Of a DNA stretch of 64,000 nucleotides, positions 1 to 10,409 are shown piece after piece; within the stretch, counting starts at the first letter, position 1, and each line of letters opens with the position of its first letter. Origin of the DNA: Onchidella celtica (taxonomy: Eukaryota; Mollusca; Gastropoda; Systellommatophora; Onchidiidae). Below the pieces are notes generated by a model. The model worked only from the letters and a program-made list of their open reading frames with translations. It did no database searches and was not told the DNA's origin. The position numbers and the translations under genes are program-made. Location of the stretch: the NCBI GenBank assembly GCA_963931925.1, contig OZ007567.1, positions 80,361,186 to 80,425,185 of the forward strand, written 5' to 3'.

Positions 1-16
1 ACCCCTTTGATGTTAT

Positions 17-1203
17 TGTCACAAATCCCAGACTGGGAGATGTAATAAGTATGACAGGACAACAATCACGAACAAACAAGTTTAACACTTAACAGAACAA
101 CCCATCAGACTCACACATTTATTAAACATAATTATACATATAATAGCGCAATTACATACATTATATCATTGAAATGAACTGCCGTACAACGGCCTTATTC
201 TCACACACACGCTCCCTCGGATCCACAATCCGGTAGTTACTCCTAAAGGCACTTCGGCCTCAGCCTCTCCCCTCAGGGTCTTAATAGTACATTAATGATT
301 CACTGGCACCGCAGTCTCTCAATATCCCCTTCCTATTGTCATACACCTTAACACTCCCCTCGCACCTCAGCAGGGCAATAACACATTATTATTTCCATAG
401 CCATCAACATGGCAACAACATAATATCAGTTCACTAGCCTATCAACATGGCAACAATATAGTATCTCATTCACTCTCATATCTACGTCCCTGTCCGTGGC
501 CTGACTGCCACGACTTTATGTGCCTCTACTGTCCTGCACTGACAGCCTCGCTTCTGGCCTATGTGCGGCCTCCGGCCCTATGCTGGCCTATCCCCTGTGC
601 TCATCGAGGTGGCTCTGCGGCCCGTCCCCGACACCTACAAGAATAACATTACATTGGTATAATACCCTACCATTTCTATTCGCTCCACCTCTCCTTACAA
701 CCCCTGAAGCGTACACACACTAGTTCACCTTCCACTCACCACACATCTTACGGTAACACACCTCCATCGGAGTACACACTACTCACTCGCGCTACAAATC
801 CATGAACTCACTTTCATCTATCGCTCATGGCGCACATTGCTATATCCAATATCAAGGACTTCCACATTCCTCACATCTACTTATTCACATCATGGTAATA
901 GACGAATATAATATAATACATCAATCATAATAATCAATCAACGTTCTACATACCAGTCATAACTGGAAAGACTTTCTCCTAGTCTTCTCGACTGCTTCCT
1001 TTTATCTCTGCCCGATGGGCTATTATTCACAGATCCGCTCCCTAGGACCTTCTAACTTGCAGTGATAGTTATACAGCGCTTTCGCCTCCTTCAGACCCCC
1101 CACTCATGACATGCACGACTTTTCTTCCCTGTCTCCGTGCGTTAATTTTACTCTCCTCCTTTCCCCCCGTAATTATTAACTATCGCTCACTCCACTCGTG
1201 ACA
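17..1203 (-). repeat. 3' LTR of the Gypsy element
   Basis: This LTR lies downstream of the coding region in element orientation. It matches 6707-7893 base for base as far as could be checked by eye. Read on the minus strand it starts TGTCACGAG and ends TTTGTGACA, a 6-bp inverted terminal repeat. A minus-strand AATAAA lies at 123-118, about 100 bases before the LTR end, as expected for the R-region polyadenylation signal. Confidence 0.95.
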
Positions 1204-1217
1204 TCATCCCCCACCCC
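1204..1217 (-). promoter_or_regulatory. Polypurine tract of the Gypsy element
   Basis: Minus-strand GGGGTGGGGGATGA directly abuts the 3' LTR start (TGTCAC). This is the position and composition expected for the plus-strand primer. A T-run lies just upstream on the same strand. Confidence 0.8.
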
Positions 1218-1556
1218 AAAAAAATTAATGCAATTAATTTCAAATCGCATCAAGATGACTGTCAACGAGTGAGCCTGAGCAATACTTACATTAAAAATGA
1301 CCTACCAGTTCCCCTAGTATATAGAATACCGAAATCAGGGGAAAATATGGGGATCAATATGGCCTGCAATATGCATATATGTGTCACATCATGAATAGCT
1401 AACTAACCACAATACTTAATACAGAATCAAAAACCATTCAACCTATCAACCATTCTTCATATCATATTTATAATGTCAATATTTTAAAGTCGACTTATTC
1501 ACACAGATCCTGTCAATGTTCCTGTCCTCCGATGTATAAGCTGCTGAACTCTTCCC
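1218..1556 (-). other. 3' untranslated stretch of the Gypsy element
   Basis: This is non-coding DNA between the pol stop and the polypurine tract. No env-like ORF or other domain was seen. Confidence 0.6.
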
Positions 1557-3521
1557 CTAGGCTCGACTAAGGTAGTCGGCGATATGATTGCTGGTTCCTG
1601 GAATTGGTTGAATAACGAAGGTATACGGCTGCAAAGCCAATGCCCATCTAGACAAGCGTGGGCTGGACGAACGATTCTTCGACAAAAATGTCAGTGGCTT
1701 GTGGTCTGTCTGGATACAAAATTCTCGTCCCATGAGATAACGTCCTAGTTTCTGGACGGACCAGACAATGGCAAGACACTCACGCTCTATCACAGAATAC
1801 TTTCTTTCTCTCTGCAATAACTTCCTACTGACATAACATACAGGATGGAGACATTCGTTTTTCTCCCGTAGAAGACAAGCGCCGACACCAGAGTCCGACG
1901 CATCCGTTCTGAGGATAAAATTAGATCGAAAATCGGGTAATATCAGAATGGGTGACGATGATAATGCTGTCACCAAATTATCAAATGCTGTCTGACATTC
2001 AGACGTCCACTGGACCTTATCGGGTTGTCCCTTCTTAGTAAGGTCAGTAAGAGAAGATGACAAGGAGGAAAAATTTGGAATGAACTTTCTGTAATAATTT
2101 AAAATTCCCACTAAGCTTCTGACTTGTTTCTTTGTTTTAGGGATTTGCAACCCTACCAACTTGTCAATTTTTGTTACTTCAGGTCTCTGAACACCTCTAC
2201 CCACAATATGTCCTAAGAATATTATCTCTGGACATGCCAAATCCATCTTTGCGGGTTTAGCAGTTAACCCAAAATGGCGTAATCGTTGAAAAATTACTGT
2301 TAGTGTCTGAATATGATCAGACCATGTCGACGTATGGCATGCTATATCATCAAAGAATGACACGACATTAGGTATGTCCTTCAACACCAATCTCATTAAT
2401 CGTGCAAACGTCGCTGGTGCGTTTACCAACCCAAATGGCATGACCTTAAATTGGAATAATCCAATGGGCGTTTGGAACGCCGTGTATTGTTTAGACTCCT
2501 CCGTAAGCGGGATTTCCCAATACCCTTTCGTCAAATCTATCTTGGAAAACCACGTGGACCCGGCCAATGAAGCTATTAATTCCTCCTGAAACGGAATAGG
2601 CTCCCTATCGCCTACCGTAATAGTGTTCAATCTTCGAAAATCAATACAGAACCGCACCGATCCATCAAGTTTTTTCACGAGGACGATGGGTGATGAATAC
2701 GGCGATGTTGATGGTTCTATCACATCTAACTGCAACATTGACTCAACTTCCTTTATGACTCTATCTCTCGAAGAAAAAGGCAGCGGATACGGTCTAAGAA
2801 ATACTGGCTTATCCGAAGTCAACTTTATTTGGTGCTGGATCACCGTAGTGCGACCCGGCAAATCCGTAACAACATCCGGAAATGACGCTACGAGGGTCTC
2901 AAGTTCCCTACTCCTTGAACTCGTAAGGTCAGGGTTAATTTTTACGTCCCTGTAACCTTGTGTCGCAGTTAACTCCGGCAATTGAATTTGTAACTCTTCC
3001 TGCGCCTCGGTGTCGCTTACGTCACAGTCCAACTGGTCTACGACTCCCGTACAAGCAACAGAGAAGACAGTCTCCTCTGGTCTTGTCTGTGCACACAGAT
3101 ACTGTGGTCTCTCATAAAATCTCTGTAGCATATTAACATGGAAAACCTTACTCGCTCCATCAATGTGGATAGCGTAATCTACCTTTGAAACAACTCGCTC
3201 AATAACATAAGGGCCTTTCCATGTCATCAATAACTTATTATGGTCCGTAGGTAACAACAACAGAACCTTGTCTCCTGGCTTAAAAATTCTCAGTTTGGAA
3301 CCTCTATCTTTATAGTCTTTTGCTCTTTTCGAAGCGATACCCGAAGCTTCTTCTGCTATAGTGCGCGCTGAAGATAGTCTTTCTCTTAAATCAACAAGGT
3401 ACTGAAACCTTTTTAAACGGTTCCGAAACCGTGGGGATCTTTTGAAGAGGGGCCTGGGGTGTACGACCCTTATGCGTCGTCTTTTGGCACGCACTGCACG
3501 TCTTACAATATAACCGCACAT
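1557..3521 (-). CDS. Integrase C-terminus-reverse transcriptase-RNase H (second ORF, 654 aa)
   Basis: From about residue 40 this reads as authentic pol. An integrase GPY/F-type C-terminal domain comes first (WKGPY at 101-105). Reverse transcriptase follows, with motif A D329 and the catalytic FFDD at 389-392, then RNase H with D540, E579 and D606 and an intact end SRA. Roughly the first 39 residues are an artefact: they translate, out of frame, the DNA that encodes the integrase zinc domain of the first ORF. The integrase DDE core (usually about 150 residues) is absent between the ORFs. RT and RNase H show no internal stop. Confidence 0.9.
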   Translation of the reverse strand: MCGYIVRRAVRAKRRRIRVVHPRPLFKRSPRFRNRLKRFQYLVDLRERLSSARTIAEEASGIASKRAKDYKDRGSKLRIFKPGDKVLLLLPTDHNKLLMTWKGPYVIERVVSKVDYAIHIDGASKVFHVNMLQRFYERPQYLCAQTRPEETVFSVACTGVVDQLDCDVSDTEAQEELQIQLPELTATQGYRDVKINPDLTSSRSRELETLVASFPDVVTDLPGRTTVIQHQIKLTSDKPVFLRPYPLPFSSRDRVIKEVESMLQLDVIEPSTSPYSSPIVLVKKLDGSVRFCIDFRRLNTITVGDREPIPFQEELIASLAGSTWFSKIDLTKGYWEIPLTEESKQYTAFQTPIGLFQFKVMPFGLVNAPATFARLMRLVLKDIPNVVSFFDDIACHTSTWSDHIQTLTVIFQRLRHFGLTAKPAKMDLACPEIIFLGHIVGRGVQRPEVTKIDKLVGLQIPKTKKQVRSLVGILNYYRKFIPNFSSLSSSLTDLTKKGQPDKVQWTSECQTAFDNLVTALSSSPILILPDFRSNFILRTDASDSGVGACLLREKNECLHPVCYVSRKLLQRERKYSVIERECLAIVWSVQKLGRYLMGREFCIQTDHKPLTFLSKNRSSSPRLSRWALALQPYTFVIQPIPGTSNHIADYLSRA

Positions 3522-5733
3522 CTCTGTATACTGACGGCCAATAAAAATCTTTCAGAACTCTCTGCTTGGTTCTAGTACTTCCCATATGACCCGCTAATGG
3601 GACATCATGGGCCAGACGCAATACTGTAGCAATTAACGACCGCGGCACGACGACCTGCTTTTGAAAGGAAGCCACTGTGACGTACATACGGAACAGAATG
3701 CCCCCCTGGACAAAAAAAGAAGATGACCCGTTCTTATATCTCCTCGTTTTCTCGGTTCGCGCTTCCCCAAAACATGGGTTTAATGATGGGTCCTCCCTTT
3801 GTAATCTCGCCAAGCGCTCTGGCGTGATATCTAGGTTGACCGCTGGCGTCGCCAAAGGTCTAATCTTGTCTTTATCGGCTAACCGTCGGCGTGTTTCGAC
3901 CGCGGCGCAAAAGTCAATACCTTTTGATTGCGACCATGCTTGCACGTTCTCATCGGAAGGGGAAACTACCCGTGATACATTCCCAATGATGAGCTGGGCG
4001 CCTGGAAAACAACCAACGACTGCTTCGACTTCCCCGCTAAGGAAAGGTGTATCTATCATTATTTTTGCCATGGGTAATTTCTCAATGGCCCCCGAAAATT
4101 GGATGCACGGGACAGTCTCACCTGTAAGCTGTGAATCCCGAATGCAGTCTCTATGTACTCCCACAACGGTAGATCCTGTATCTCGTAAAACCGAGACCGG
4201 TTCGTCCCCAACAAACCCCGGATAAACCCTAAGACCACCTCCTGTATGACATGAATTTATAACGGGGATCTTTCTCCCACAAGGTAAAACACCGGAAGAT
4301 AATAACTTCTCACAACTGGGACACTTAGAATACTGTCCGCCTCCGTTGTCCGATGTAACACACGCAGCCGCATGATGAAATTTATTTGGGGAACATGGAC
4401 TGGAGCTACTGTCCACGTTCGCCGCTATCCTACCTGCAGGGCAGTTCACGCTGATGTGATCTGCTCTTCCGCAGTTCCAACACTTCGCGGCCCTACACTC
4501 GCGTGAAAAGTGACCCACGCGTCCGCAAGTCCAACACTCCGCTCCCTGTGCTGCTCTAGGCCTGGGTCCCCGTGACCCCTCGCGACCGGAACTAGAGTCC
4601 CTATGCCGTCGGTCATCGGCAAAGGTCACAAGTCGGCCCCGGCCATTACCGCGACCTAGCCCTCCTGCTCGGTCAAACTTACCGGATCCATATGCCGGTG
4701 ATTGGTGATAGCCCCTACGCTGCCCCTGGGCTTGCCCGCTATAGGCACCACGCTGACGCGACCTGTCCCTAAGTCCTGCCGGCGACCCCTCGACAACGGC
4801 GACGTACCCAGCATCTTGGACGTACGCCCTGGCGACTGGTTTGGACGGGTGCGCCGTACGGTATGCCTCCGCCAACTTAGACGCCTCCTGCACCGTCGCG
4901 GGTTCGTTCTCTTTCAGGAAAGCCACCAGATCTTTGTGGCACGACGCGTACAGCTGGTCACGGATCATTAGGTCTTTCAGTTTAGCGAAATCCGTGCCCA
5001 CATGCGCCAAGTCTACCCAGTTCGCGAAATACTCCGTTAGTCTCGCGACGAAGGCAGCAAAGTCCTCCCTGGTATCTGCGCGTGCTCGCCTAAACTGCTC
5101 CCGGAAATATTCCTCGGTACGCGCAAATCGGCGAAGCAGCAAAGCCTTCAGCTTATCGTAATCTTGCACGTCTTCGCGCTGTAGCTCTTTAAAGTAGGTT
5201 AACGCTCGCCCCTGCAATAGAGACGCCAGGTACGTGGCCCATAATTCCTTATTTTCCCCCCATTGCAATTGTGCGTTCAGTTCGAACCTGTAAAGGAAGG
5301 CGTCTATGTCGTCCTTCCGGTCGTCGAACGTAGGGAGCTTAATCCTAACGCCACCTTTATTGTGTACCTGCCGCTCAACTGTTTCTGTTGGCGCATTCCT
5401 CTTGAGTTCTAACTCCGCAATCTTTACTTGCGCCTCTATCTCTTTTAACCTTATCTCCTGCTGCTTAAACTCCCTTTCCTGTTGCTGAGCCTCTAACTCC
5501 TTTAACTTAAACTCTCTTTCCTGTTCCTTATCCTTAGCCTCTCTCTCCTGTTGCTGATGCAACTCCTTTAACTTAAACTCTCTTTCCTCTTCCTTATCCT
5601 TTTTTTCCTGTTCTCTATCCTTAGCACGCTCCTCGCGCATTTCTGCCTGCTGTTCTTTAATCCAGCCGCGTAGCTCCTCTCCCTCCAGGCCAAGTTCCTT
5701 ACCCAACTTCATTAGTTGTTGGAGTTCCGCCAT
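3391..5733 (-). CDS. Gag-protease-integrase zinc domain polyprotein (first ORF, 780 aa)
   Basis: The ORF starts at an ATG opening MAELQQLMKLGKELG. Residues about 25-115 are a highly charged coiled coil rich in EQ/ER/EFKLKE repeats. Residues about 130-300 are a helical Gag capsid domain whose end resembles the SCAN fold family. Two CX2CX4HX4C knuckles follow (C400-C413, C418-C431), then an aspartic protease with D518-T519-G520. The C-terminus carries the integrase H2C2 zinc domain (H709, H716, C746, C749). The frame stops just after the residues that normally lead into the DDE core, because a deletion near 3400 joins this to the integrase C-terminus in another frame. The ORF overlaps the next one by 131 bases. 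Confidence 0.9.
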   Translation of the reverse strand: MAELQQLMKLGKELGLEGEELRGWIKEQQAEMREERAKDREQEKKDKEEEREFKLKELHQQQEREAKDKEQEREFKLKELEAQQQEREFKQQEIRLKEIEAQVKIAELELKRNAPTETVERQVHNKGGVRIKLPTFDDRKDDIDAFLYRFELNAQLQWGENKELWATYLASLLQGRALTYFKELQREDVQDYDKLKALLLRRFARTEEYFREQFRRARADTREDFAAFVARLTEYFANWVDLAHVGTDFAKLKDLMIRDQLYASCHKDLVAFLKENEPATVQEASKLAEAYRTAHPSKPVARAYVQDAGYVAVVEGSPAGLRDRSRQRGAYSGQAQGQRRGYHQSPAYGSGKFDRAGGLGRGNGRGRLVTFADDRRHRDSSSGREGSRGPRPRAAQGAECWTCGRVGHFSRECRAAKCWNCGRADHISVNCPAGRIAANVDSSSSPCSPNKFHHAAACVTSDNGGGQYSKCPSCEKLLSSGVLPCGRKIPVINSCHTGGGLRVYPGFVGDEPVSVLRDTGSTVVGVHRDCIRDSQLTGETVPCIQFSGAIEKLPMAKIMIDTPFLSGEVEAVVGCFPGAQLIIGNVSRVVSPSDENVQAWSQSKGIDFCAAVETRRRLADKDKIRPLATPAVNLDITPERLARLQREDPSLNPCFGEARTEKTRRYKNGSSSFFVQGGILFRMYVTVASFQKQVVVPRSLIATVLRLAHDVPLAGHMGSTRTKQRVLKDFYWPSVYRDVRLYCKTCSACQKTTHKGRTPQAPLQKIPTVSEPFKKVSVPC

Positions 5734-6706
5734 TTCACAGATTTATGGTTATGGTATCTCTTATTAAGACGACCAACCTGTCGGTATGATCACTAACGAT
5801 ACGACCAGAGACCTGAGATCACACCAGATATAAGAATACCCAGTTGTCTCAAATACAATTCAGAAATTTACCTTTACAGCACAACTAATTCTTCATCTAT
5901 AAAATGTATAGCACTATTACTTTATAAAAGAAAATAGAAACGACAAGAATGAAGAAATACAGTAGAAGGACCACAAGTACGTCAAGGACAACGAACCCGA
6001 CTAGGACAAAGCTTCTACAAAAGAAAATATAATGGAAAAAAATGCAACCTAACTACGCCGATTACACAACACGGTACGAACAAGAACAGAGTCTGAAAAA
6101 AAAGAACGTATCTACAGAAAGGTAGGAGAGGGACAAGAGAAACGTCTTCCTAAAACAACGAGGAAGATAGAACGCTACAATCTAAACAAAAATACAGGTC
6201 CCTACAGAACTGTTCACTGTGATGAACGCGGTTCCAAGATTAGCCCACCTCCCGAAGAGGATAAACTACGCTCACCACAGCAAACCCGCGCCACCGCCCG
6301 TATAATCAATTACAACGAAAACAGCAAAAACAGGGAAACAGACAGATGAAAAGACAGCCCTTAATCCAGGGTACAAAATTTTAGACTTTTACTTAACTTT
6401 CAGCCTTATGAGTTTAAGTCCTCGACCTAATCGGAGCTCTGGCTGCTTGTCTCCTCAGGCTGCACGCACACACTCTGGAAAGTTTAAATACAAATTAATA
6501 CCTATTCATAGCAATACATGCATCAATATACATTCATTATTATACATAAATCATATCATGAAATGTCCATTCATCCAACGAACAAGACAGCACAATTACC
6601 TACTACTAACTACAACTAAATATTACGAAAATGGACGAGTCACAATGGACGAGCCCCCAATGTCACAACGGACGAGCCCCCAGTGTCACAACGGACGAGC
6701 CCCCAG
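5734..6706 (-). other. 5' leader of the Gypsy element
   Basis: About 970 bases lie between the 5' LTR and the Gag start. The leader contains the repeated primer binding sites at its LTR end. No protein domain was recognised; short ORFs here, including one that runs across the PBS repeats, are not supported. Confidence 0.6.
6647..6705 (-). promoter_or_regulatory. Tandem tRNA-Pro-type primer binding sites
   Basis: On the minus strand the sequence TGGGGGCTCGTCC, complementary to the 3' end of tRNA-Pro as in murine leukaemia virus, occurs three times with a 23-bp period (plus-strand 6693-6705, 6670-6682, 6647-6659). A degenerate partial copy follows at 6633-6639. The copy at 6693-6705 lies one base from the 5' LTR and is the positional PBS. 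The spacer between copies repeats the last bases of the LTR (TTGTGACA on the minus strand), so each unit is LTR end plus PBS. Confidence 0.85.
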
Positions 6707-7893
6707 TGTCACAAATCCCAGACTGGGAGATGTAATAAGTATGACAGGACAACAATCACGAACAAACAAGTTTAACACTTAACAGAACAACCCATCAGAC
6801 TCACACATTTATTAAACATAATTATACATATAATAGCGCAATTACATACATTATATCATTGAAATGAACTGCCGTACAACGGCCTTATTCTCACACACAC
6901 GCTCCCTCGGATCCACAATCCGGTAGTTACTCCTAAAGGCACTTCGGCCTCAGCCTCTCCCCTCAGGGTCTTAATAGTACATTAATGATTCACTGGCACC
7001 GCAGTCTCTCAATATCCCCTTCCTATTGTCATACACCTTAACACTCCCCTCGCACCTCAGCAGGGCAATAACACATTATTATTTCCATAGCCATCAACAT
7101 GGCAACAACATAATATCAGTTCACTAGCCTATCAACATGGCAACAATATAGTATCTCATTCACTCTCATATCTACGTCCCTGTCCGTGGCCTGACTGCCA
7201 CGACTTTATGTGCCTCTACTGTCCTGCACTGACAGCCTCGCTTCTGGCCTATGTGCGGCCTCCGGCCCTATGCTGGCCTATCCCCTGTGCTCATCGAGGT
7301 GGCTCTGCGGCCCGTCCCCGACACCTACAAGAATAACATTACATTGGTATAATACCCTACCATTTCTATTCGCTCCACCTCTCCTTACAACCCCTGAAGC
7401 GTACACACACTAGTTCACCTTCCACTCACCACACATCTTACGGTAACACACCTCCATCGGAGTACACACTACTCACTCGCGCTACAAATCCATGAACTCA
7501 CTTTCATCTATCGCTCATGGCGCACATTGCTATATCCAATATCAAGGACTTCCACATTCCTCACATCTACTTATTCACATCATGGTAATAGACGAATATA
7601 ATATAATACATCAATCATAATAATCAATCAACGTTCTACATACCAGTCATAACTGGAAAGACTTTCTCCTAGTCTTCTCGACTGCTTCCTTTTATCTCTG
7701 CCCGATGGGCTATTATTCACAGATCCGCTCCCTAGGACCTTCTAACTTGCAGTGATAGTTATACAGCGCTTTCGCCTCCTTCAGACCCCCCACTCATGAC
7801 ATGCACGACTTTTCTTCCCTGTCTCCGTGCGTTAATTTTACTCTCCTCCTTTCCCCCCGTAATTATTAACTATCGCTCACTCCACTCGTGACA
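6707..7893 (-). repeat. 5' LTR of the Gypsy element
   Basis: This is the promoter-side LTR on the minus strand. It is flanked on the right by the GTTAT target duplication (7894-7898) and on the left, one base away, by the primer binding site. The AATAAA copy is at 6813-6808. Its apparent identity to the other LTR indicates a recent insertion. Confidence 0.95.
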
Positions 7894-8760
7894 GTTATCA
7901 TATAATAAAAGTTGTATTGTGTGTTTACTCAGCAGGTGTTTTAAAGCTGTTTGTTTGGTATGTTAAATCATAATGCATCAGAAGACTAGACTCACTTATT
8001 ATGTATGGATTTCTTTGCTTTGTGATTCTGATTATTCCGTGGAAAAATGTAGCATCAGAGGGATTTCAACAAAGGCTGCCTTCACACATTTTGAGGGTAA
8101 ATAAATTCAGCAGCTGGGAACTATCTTGTTGTTTTGTGTAGGCTTATTTGCTACATGCTGCACATTTTGTTCCAAAAGCATGGCCCTAAAAGCAAATGGT
8201 GTTGCTCTTTTTTTTAAATTTCAGAAACACAGAAATCTCATTAAATGTTATGTTATATGTCATCAAGATGTTATATGAAACTAGAGCTTCATTCAAGGGT
8301 TGGAACAATATGTGAAGTTACAAGCAGATATATATGTGTGAAAACCATTGATCTCGCAGGGCATGTACATGTATTTAATGTTTGAATTTTTTCTCCTACG
8401 GGAGACAACTTTGGTAATTAGTGGGCAGTTGATGACTCATTATACCCATTTCCACTGTGATGATTCATTATAACCATTTCCACTGTAATACACATCTTAT
8501 TTGATCATCAGTGATCATATTAGTGACATCATTTAAATGCTGGCCCTTGTTAGCATTACCCATTTGTTTTTTAACCTAACAAAAAAAAAAAAAATCTGCA
8601 GGAAAAGATGGAAACTCGCAGGCACATTGGCCCAGGGTAATGCAGCTATAAGGCCAAATACATGTACTGAACTGTATTTCTGCAGTATGAATGATGTGCA
8701 TTTTAGCTGATATTATGCACTCTCAAATAGTTTATTGTGTGGACAAAGCTTTGATAAGTT

Positions 8761-8950
8761 TCACAGGTGGGAACTGGAAAATATTCATGAGGCTAAAAAT
8801 GGACCCAAACCACTTAACAGACCTGAATCTAAATATAAACTTGCATATTTTGTATATTTATGGATACATATAATACATTAATATACACTGGCTGAAGGTG
8901 GATGAAAATCTCGATAGGGCTGAGGTTAGCCCTGAAATTCTCACCTATGA
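8761..8950. repeat. Small TIR repeat, copy A
   Basis: It starts TCACAGGTGGGAACT and ends TCTCACCTATGA, giving degenerate inverted ends. The body shares a GGACCCAAACCACTT-type block and an ACTTGCATATTT-type block with copy B at 10261. It is likely a decayed MITE. Confidence 0.5.
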
Positions 8951-9096
8951 CATTTGCAGTCTTTTGAGTTAACTTTGATATAACAACTAAATTCACCATG
9001 ATCATCTAAAGTACATTTTATCTTTGAATTCTGAGTTCTCTCCTTCATCATTCATAGGAATAAACAGAACAAAGCAATAAAAGTTCACTTTTTCAG

Positions 9097-9102
9097 TTTA
9101 TT
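9097..9102 (-). terminator. Candidate ARP1 poly(A) signal
   Basis: This is AATAAA on the minus strand. It was chosen because no better-placed downstream alternative stood out. The call is weak: many AT-rich hexamers occur in this flank. Confidence 0.25.
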
Positions 9103-10260
9103 ATTTACAAAATGTTAAAAGAAAAACATTGCGATACAAGCAACAAAGGATTTGGTATTTCACAAATGCAGTCACAGACGCATAAATCAATTCAGATAGC
9201 ACTCTACAAAACATAAAGGATGCATATATATATTATATTAAGTTCAAAGTAAATGATAAATTCTACAAAAATGTGAAATCACAATACAACACAGCTATTT
9301 CAAAGTTTAAAGGGCAAGTTTTTTTGGGGTTTTTTTTTTGTGGTTGTTTGTTTTTGTCATTTGTAACAGGAAAGTGCTGACATTCATGAAATACACATTT
9401 CCTTATATTTTACACCAAAAAACAAAAGGACATCATGAAATAATTTTTTAATATCATTTAACTCAAATCATATCAATGGGCAGAGGAAAGGTCTAAAATT
9501 TCACATCACATAAAAGAAATTAGTTTGGGATAGCTTTGCAGCTCTTAATGTAAACAAATCAATGCTGTTATTTTGGTCACCAGTCAAATTTACAGTGATA
9601 CATTAATAAAGCTATGCTTCTTTTTCATATTTATTTATGGTGTGTGATCAGGAAAATTTTGACTAATTCAAAAGTGTACCAGACTTTGAAAGTTGATTTG
9701 AAATAGCTGAGCTTCATTGTTGGTTTATCCTTTCACCCCAAGTTAAGAGTGTTACATGATAGAGATCTTTCCACTCCCCTTTGTAAGCATTACAGACACA
9801 CAACATACATGTACCAAGAGCTGCTGAAAAAAATAAAAATAAAAAACAAACCAACAGACAATTGTGATTGCTCAAGCATGGAAGACCACAGGATTGAAAG
9901 GGTTCAGCTTCCTGTTCTGATACTCGTATTCAAATACAACTGTAGCCACTACGCGGATATCAAAATGTCTATAAACAATGTACACAAAAAAAAATATTTT
10001 TAAATCATTATAATGTTAATATTGAATAGGCATTTTTAGCATACAAATGTTGAGGAAAACTTTTCAGACATTCCTTAACAAAGATGTTTTCTTTCTTTAA
10101 AATGTCACACAACTATATTTCCATCAAGATAAACACTGTTATCTTAGTTTTTCTCCAAGGTTCACTCGGAATCGAAAACACACATATTTAAGAAAGAAAC
10201 TGTGCATCTCAAATCTGACTTGTACATAGAGTTTTGAAAAGTTACCTGTACACTAGACTC

Positions 10261-10409
10261 TCATAGGTGGGGACTAAAGAGGCCAAATGGATCGAAACCA
10301 CTCGATAGGCCAAAATCTAGATGCAAGTTGCATATTTCATAATTCTTGTGTGTAAAAGGGGATAAGCAAAAATTTCAATAGGGATGAAGAGGACAGTTCC
10401 CACATATGA
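10261..10409. repeat. Small TIR repeat, copy B
   Basis: It starts TCATAGGTGGGGACT and ends AGTTCCCACATATGA, which are matching inverted ends. It is the same orientation and family as copy A. No target duplication could be fixed. Confidence 0.5.

Larger units (their letters stand above)
17..7893 (-). mobile_element. Complete Gmr1-like Ty3/Gypsy LTR retrotransposon (integrase core deleted)
   Basis: Two direct 1187-bp LTRs (17-1203 and 6707-7893) bound a 7877-bp element. Both LTRs begin TGTCAC and end GTGACA, and no difference was seen between them by eye. A 5-bp target duplication GTTAT lies at 12-16 and 7894-7898. Coding runs on the minus strand: Gag, two CCHC knuckles, aspartic protease, integrase zinc domain, then in a second frame the integrase C-terminal GPY domain, reverse transcriptase and RNase H. 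Integrase before RT is the Ty1/copia-type order, known inside Ty3/Gypsy for the Gmr1 group. PBS and polypurine tract are present and there is no env-like ORF. The integrase DDE core is missing, so this copy was probably mobilised in trans by a complete relative. Confidence 0.95.

Noticed and set aside
520..723. 67-aa plus-strand ORF, repeated at 7210-7413
   Set aside because: It lies within the LTR on the strand opposite to the element and appears twice only because the LTRs are duplicates.
1218..1556. env-like third ORF in the Gypsy element
   Set aside because: The space between pol and the polypurine tract is too short and non-coding.
3677..4225. 182-aa plus-strand ORF
   Set aside because: Antisense shadow of the Gag-protease frame.
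6408..6782. 124-aa plus-strand ORF across the leader and LTR edge
   Set aside because: It translates the PBS repeats antisense to the element; no domain.
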